This document shows positions 61,710 to 64,000 of a DNA stretch of 64,000 nt, one piece after another; position 1 is the first letter of the stretch; each line of letters starts with the position of its first letter. This DNA is from Reyranella sp. CPCC 100927 (GTDB lineage: Bacteria; Pseudomonadota; Alphaproteobacteria; Reyranellales; Reyranellaceae). A program made the translations under genes and the position numbers. The stretch spans positions 62,001 through 126,000 of the forward strand of contig NZ_VOHA01000006.1 in the NCBI RefSeq assembly GCF_007859315.1, written 5' to 3'. Below the pieces are notes generated by a model. That model saw only the letters and a program-made list of their open reading frames with translations. It was not told the origin of the DNA and ran no database searches.

Positions 61710-62477
61710 ATGGCATCGCCGCTTTTCGACCTGACCGGCAAGGTCGCCATCGTCACGGGCTCGAGCAAGGGCATCGGCAAGTCGATCGCCGAGCAACTGG
61801 CGCTGCAGGGCGCCAAGGTGGTGATCTCCAGCCGCAAGGTGCCCAATTGCGAAGAGGTGGCGGAAGGCATCCGCAAGCAGGGTGGTCAGGCGATCGCGGT
61901 GGGCTGCAACATTTCCGAGAAAGCACAGCTCGAAAAGCTGGTGGCCGAGACCCGCAAGGCGTTCGGGGCGATCGATATCGTCGTCTGCAACGCCGCGTCG
62001 AACCCGTACTACGGACCGACCGAGAAGATGCCGGACGAGGCCTTCACCAAGATCATGCAGAACAACATCCTGTCCAACATCTGGCTGATCAACCTGTGCC
62101 TGCCGGACATGCGCGCCAAGAAGGACGGTGCCGTGATCATCGTATCCTCGATCGGCGGCCTGCGCGGCACGGCGGTGCTGGGTGCCTACGGCATCTCCAA
62201 GGCGGCGGACATGGCGCTCACGCGCAACCTCGCCATCGAGTTGGGCCCCGACAACATCCGGGTCAACGCGATCGCCCCGGGGCTGGTGAAGACAGATTTT
62301 GCACGAGCGCTGTGGGAAAATCCGGAGTACCTCGGCAAGCGCCTGCGGTCGGCGCCGCTGCGCCGGATCGGCGAGCCGGATGACATCGGTGGCATCGCCG
62401 TGATGCTGGCGTCGAAGGCCGGCGCCTTCATCACCGGGCAAACGATTGTCGCCGACGCGGGCGTCACCATCGCCTGA
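61710..62477 (+). CDS. short-chain dehydrogenase/reductase, DHRS4-like
   Basis: A 255-aa NAD(P)-dependent reductase. The cofactor motif is TGSSKGIGKSIAEQLALQGA near residue 13, ISSRKVPNCEEVA gives NADP preference, and NAASNPYYGPTEKMPDE follows. Catalytic Ser is in IVSSIGGLRG and Tyr-Lys in YGISKAADM. The late IRVNAIAPGLVKTDFARALW is typical. It is close to carbonyl reductases of the DHRS4 / peroxisomal type that act with fatty acids and quinones. The ATG at 61710 follows GGAGCACCATCC. A gene-free region follows. Confidence 0.93.
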   Translation: MASPLFDLTGKVAIVTGSSKGIGKSIAEQLALQGAKVVISSRKVPNCEEVAEGIRKQGGQAIAVGCNISEKAQLEKLVAETRKAFGAIDIVVCNAASNPYYGPTEKMPDEAFTKIMQNNILSNIWLINLCLPDMRAKKDGAVIIVSSIGGLRGTAVLGAYGISKAADMALTRNLAIELGPDNIRVNAIAPGLVKTDFARALWENPEYLGKRLRSAPLRRIGEPDDIGGIAVMLASKAGAFITGQTIVADAGVTIA

Positions 62478-63079
62478 TGTCGCCACGAGCGCAAATTGCA
62501 CCCGGCCGTCAATGGTCGAGTTTTTGTTATATATATTAATGTGTTAATAGAGAAATCTGAGGTGACTTATAAGATTAAGATTTATGGCGCTAAAAATTGT
62601 CCGTGAAGGGGTATTGATGAGTCCGTCAAAGAGGCGTTAATTTATGGCTGATGCAAGGCTTAGTTGTTAGGGCGTTGCTAAAAATAGCGCCCTGAAAGGA
62701 GCCGGAACGCGATTCCATTTGAGAGATCAGGTGAGGGCGATTAGCCTTCATCCTGTCGAGGGAGCGGTCAGACCGGTTTGGTCATTTGACCGGAGGATCG
62801 ATAGACGGGCGCCCACCCATATTCCCTTTCCCCCATACTCGGGCGTTTGTTGATCGGTTTTCAGCCGCGAAGTCTTCTCCCTCTACGTCATTTTGAGAAG
62901 TCATAGTCACGAGGATGGTTGATGGCGGACTGGGTGGTCCGCGGCGATAGCGCCGAATATCCTGCCACTCTCTGGGTGCCGTTTCCCGCCGATTTGCGGT
63001 TGTTGGTACCTATCTGACTTCTCCTGATATGCGTAGCGTTGTGTAAAAACCAGTGAGCGTACCCTCTCTAGGCAAACCA
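62478..63079. other. gene-free stretch with an unusually AT-rich part
   Basis: I find no credible gene here. 62519-62660 is strikingly AT-rich for this genome, with TTTTTGTTATATATATTAAT at its start, and might hold promoters or recent insertion. A hairpin GGGC-N3-GCTA-AAAA-TAGC-GCCC lies at 62670-62692. The rest has no repeats of the three palindromic families. Confidence 0.5.
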
Positions 63080-63355
63080 GCGCGCCGTACGCACGCGGCG
63101 CGCCGGCGAGGCAGTCTGGATCCGGTCCCCCGGCTGGATCTGGCGCCGGTTGGTCCCCCTGGGACCCCAGTAAGGTATTCTGCGGTGCACCGAACGCACG
63201 CGGTGCGCGCAATGGGTGGTTGGTCCGGTTCCCCGGCTGGGTCGGCCGCCTGCAGCCTCTTCCCGGAGGCTCGCAGCGAGTAGCGCCACCGCGCTGGCGG
63301 CGCTCCTGTAGAGGCGGCGCACCCGTTCCCCGGCGGGTGGCCGCCTCATCTTTTT
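63080..63355 (+). ncRNA. candidate structured RNA: duplicated hairpin unit plus terminator
   Basis: Two related units of about 104 nt follow each other. Each has an 8-bp hairpin with an ACGCACG loop (63080-63103 and 63185-63208), then CCGG-T(C/T)CC-CCGG inside longer stems (63119-63140 and 63221-63243), then a third hairpin (63152-63166 and 63254-63271). Stem bases differ between units but remain paired. A strong rightward terminator ends the block. No reading frame explains it. Transcription and function are inferred. Confidence 0.5.
63311..63355 (+). terminator. strong intrinsic terminator, rightward
   Basis: GAGGCGGC-G-CACCCG, an 8-nt loop TTCCCCGG, CGGGTG-GCCGCCTC (14 pairs with one bulge), followed by ATCTTTTT. 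No plus-strand protein gene precedes it within 830 nt, so it probably ends a non-coding transcript. Confidence 0.75.
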
Positions 63356-63359
63356 GAGG

Positions 63360-64000
63360 TCAGGCTGTCAGGCCACCATCGGCAACGAACTCGGCGCCGG
63401 TCGAGAACGACGACTCATCCGACAGCAGGAACAGGACCAGCCGCGCGATCTCCTCCGGGCGGCCGAGCCGACCCATCGGGTGCAGGCTCTCCAGGTACTG
63501 GCGCCCCGACAGATTGTCGACCGACCGCTCCAGCCGCGGCGCGATCATCGGTGTATCGATGTAGCCGGGGTGTACCGAATTGCAGCGGATGTTGTAGCCG
63601 TTCTGAGCACAATGAACCGCGACGTTCTTGGTCAGCAGGCGAACGCCGCCCTTGCTGGCCGCATAGGCTGGTGCGCCGCCGGTGCCGCGCAGGCCCAGAA
63701 CCGATGAGATGTTCACGATCGATCCACCGCGGCCGGTGCGCATGGCCGTCACGGCATGCTGGCAGCCGAGGAAAACACCCAATCCATTGACGCGGTAGAC
63801 GCGCCGGAAATCGTCGAGCGAGCAGGCCTCGATATCCTGGGCGACGCCGATGCCGGCACCGTTGACCAGGCCGTCGAGGCGGCCGAAGCGCGCCAGGGTG
63901 TCGGCCATCAGGCGGCGCCAGTCGTCCTCGCGGGTGACGTCGATCGGCATGAACACCGCCCGGGCACCAAGCTCGGCGATCAGCGCAGGGGCGTGATCGG
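63360..64000 (-). CDS. SDR family oxidoreductase, N-terminus beyond the window
   Basis: The C-terminal about 212 residues of a short-chain dehydrogenase; the frame is open to base 64000. It contains VFMPIDVTREDDWRRLMADT, the NAG motif GLVNGAGIGVAQDIE, catalytic Ser in VNISSVLGLRG and YAASKGGVRLLT (Tyr-x3-Lys), and the end LVLFLLSDESSFSTGAEFVADGGLTA. An internal ATG at 63956 is not the true start because the Rossmann beta-alpha-beta motif must lie further upstream. Close to 3-alpha/beta-hydroxysteroid or cyclopentanol dehydrogenases. Convergent with the candidate structured RNA. Confidence 0.92.
   Translation of the reverse strand, partial: DHAPALIAELGARAVFMPIDVTREDDWRRLMADTLARFGRLDGLVNGAGIGVAQDIEACSLDDFRRVYRVNGLGVFLGCQHAVTAMRTGRGGSIVNISSVLGLRGTGGAPAYAASKGGVRLLTKNVAVHCAQNGYNIRCNSVHPGYIDTPMIAPRLERSVDNLSGRQYLESLHPMGRLGRPEEIARLVLFLLSDESSFSTGAEFVADGGLTA

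Overview
This window is chromosomal DNA of a GC-rich, free-living, metabolically versatile alphaproteobacterium. The pointers are a PhyR-type general stress regulator with an EcfG-type promoter, a DUF1476 (F1-ATPase inhibitor zeta) protein, a MetA with the acetyl-CoA-type residue Glu111, many acyl-CoA enzymes and a tripartite-tricarboxylate binding protein. I cannot name the genus. I found no rRNA, tRNA, CRISPR, phage or transposase genes.

Layout. 0-5 kb: the N-terminal part of an acyl-CoA synthetase, a DUF2272 lipoprotein, and a leftward PLP-dehydratase / GMC-oxidoreductase / small membrane protein operon divergent from an ArsR regulator. 5-7 kb: general stress pair (phyR plus HisKA_2-type kinase) behind a consensus EcfG promoter. 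7-10 kb: MerR regulator with a perfect 22-bp operator, a 3-methylmercaptopropionyl-CoA-dehydrogenase-like enzyme, and a probable antisense-strand small RNA. 10-15 kb: isomerase, an unrecognised protein coupled to a 2OG-Fe(II) oxygenase, gentisate dioxygenase, NIPSNAP and GFA proteins.

15-32 kb is the most interesting part. It holds modABC, a single-domain ModE, a 68-aa Mop (molbindin), and a second transporter of the FecBCD/MolBCA type co-transcribed with Mop and a TrmO-like methyltransferase. Six 24-bp palindromes of the form CGATATAT-N8-ATATAACG, the same geometry as the ModE operator, lie before modA, the second transporter, a 142-aa unknown protein with a GntR regulator, a DUF2325 protein and two NAD(P)-dependent aldehyde dehydrogenases. 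I read this as a local ModE regulon that couples molybdate supply to molybdenum-independent aldehyde oxidation. The ModE here lacks molybdate-binding domains, so the separate Mop may be its sensor.

32-47 kb: zeta inhibitor, CBS-BON protein, transglutaminase-like protein, enoyl-CoA hydratase, hydrolase, SDR, an extended GST, a Bug-family binding protein, GNAT, an exported class II aldolase, and a 1038-aa RTX protein followed by its type I secretion ABC transporter and membrane fusion protein. 47-62 kb: thiolase / multifunctional FadJ-like pair, PhyH-type oxygenase with TetR regulator, metA, a divergent DJ-1/GlxA pair, two tandem acyl-CoA synthetases with a ClpP-like membrane protein, an ABC exporter and an SDR. 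62.5-63.36 kb has no gene, but holds a duplicated array of hairpins ending in a strong intrinsic terminator, a candidate structured RNA. The window ends inside another SDR gene.

Three families of palindromic intergenic repeats are scattered through the window.
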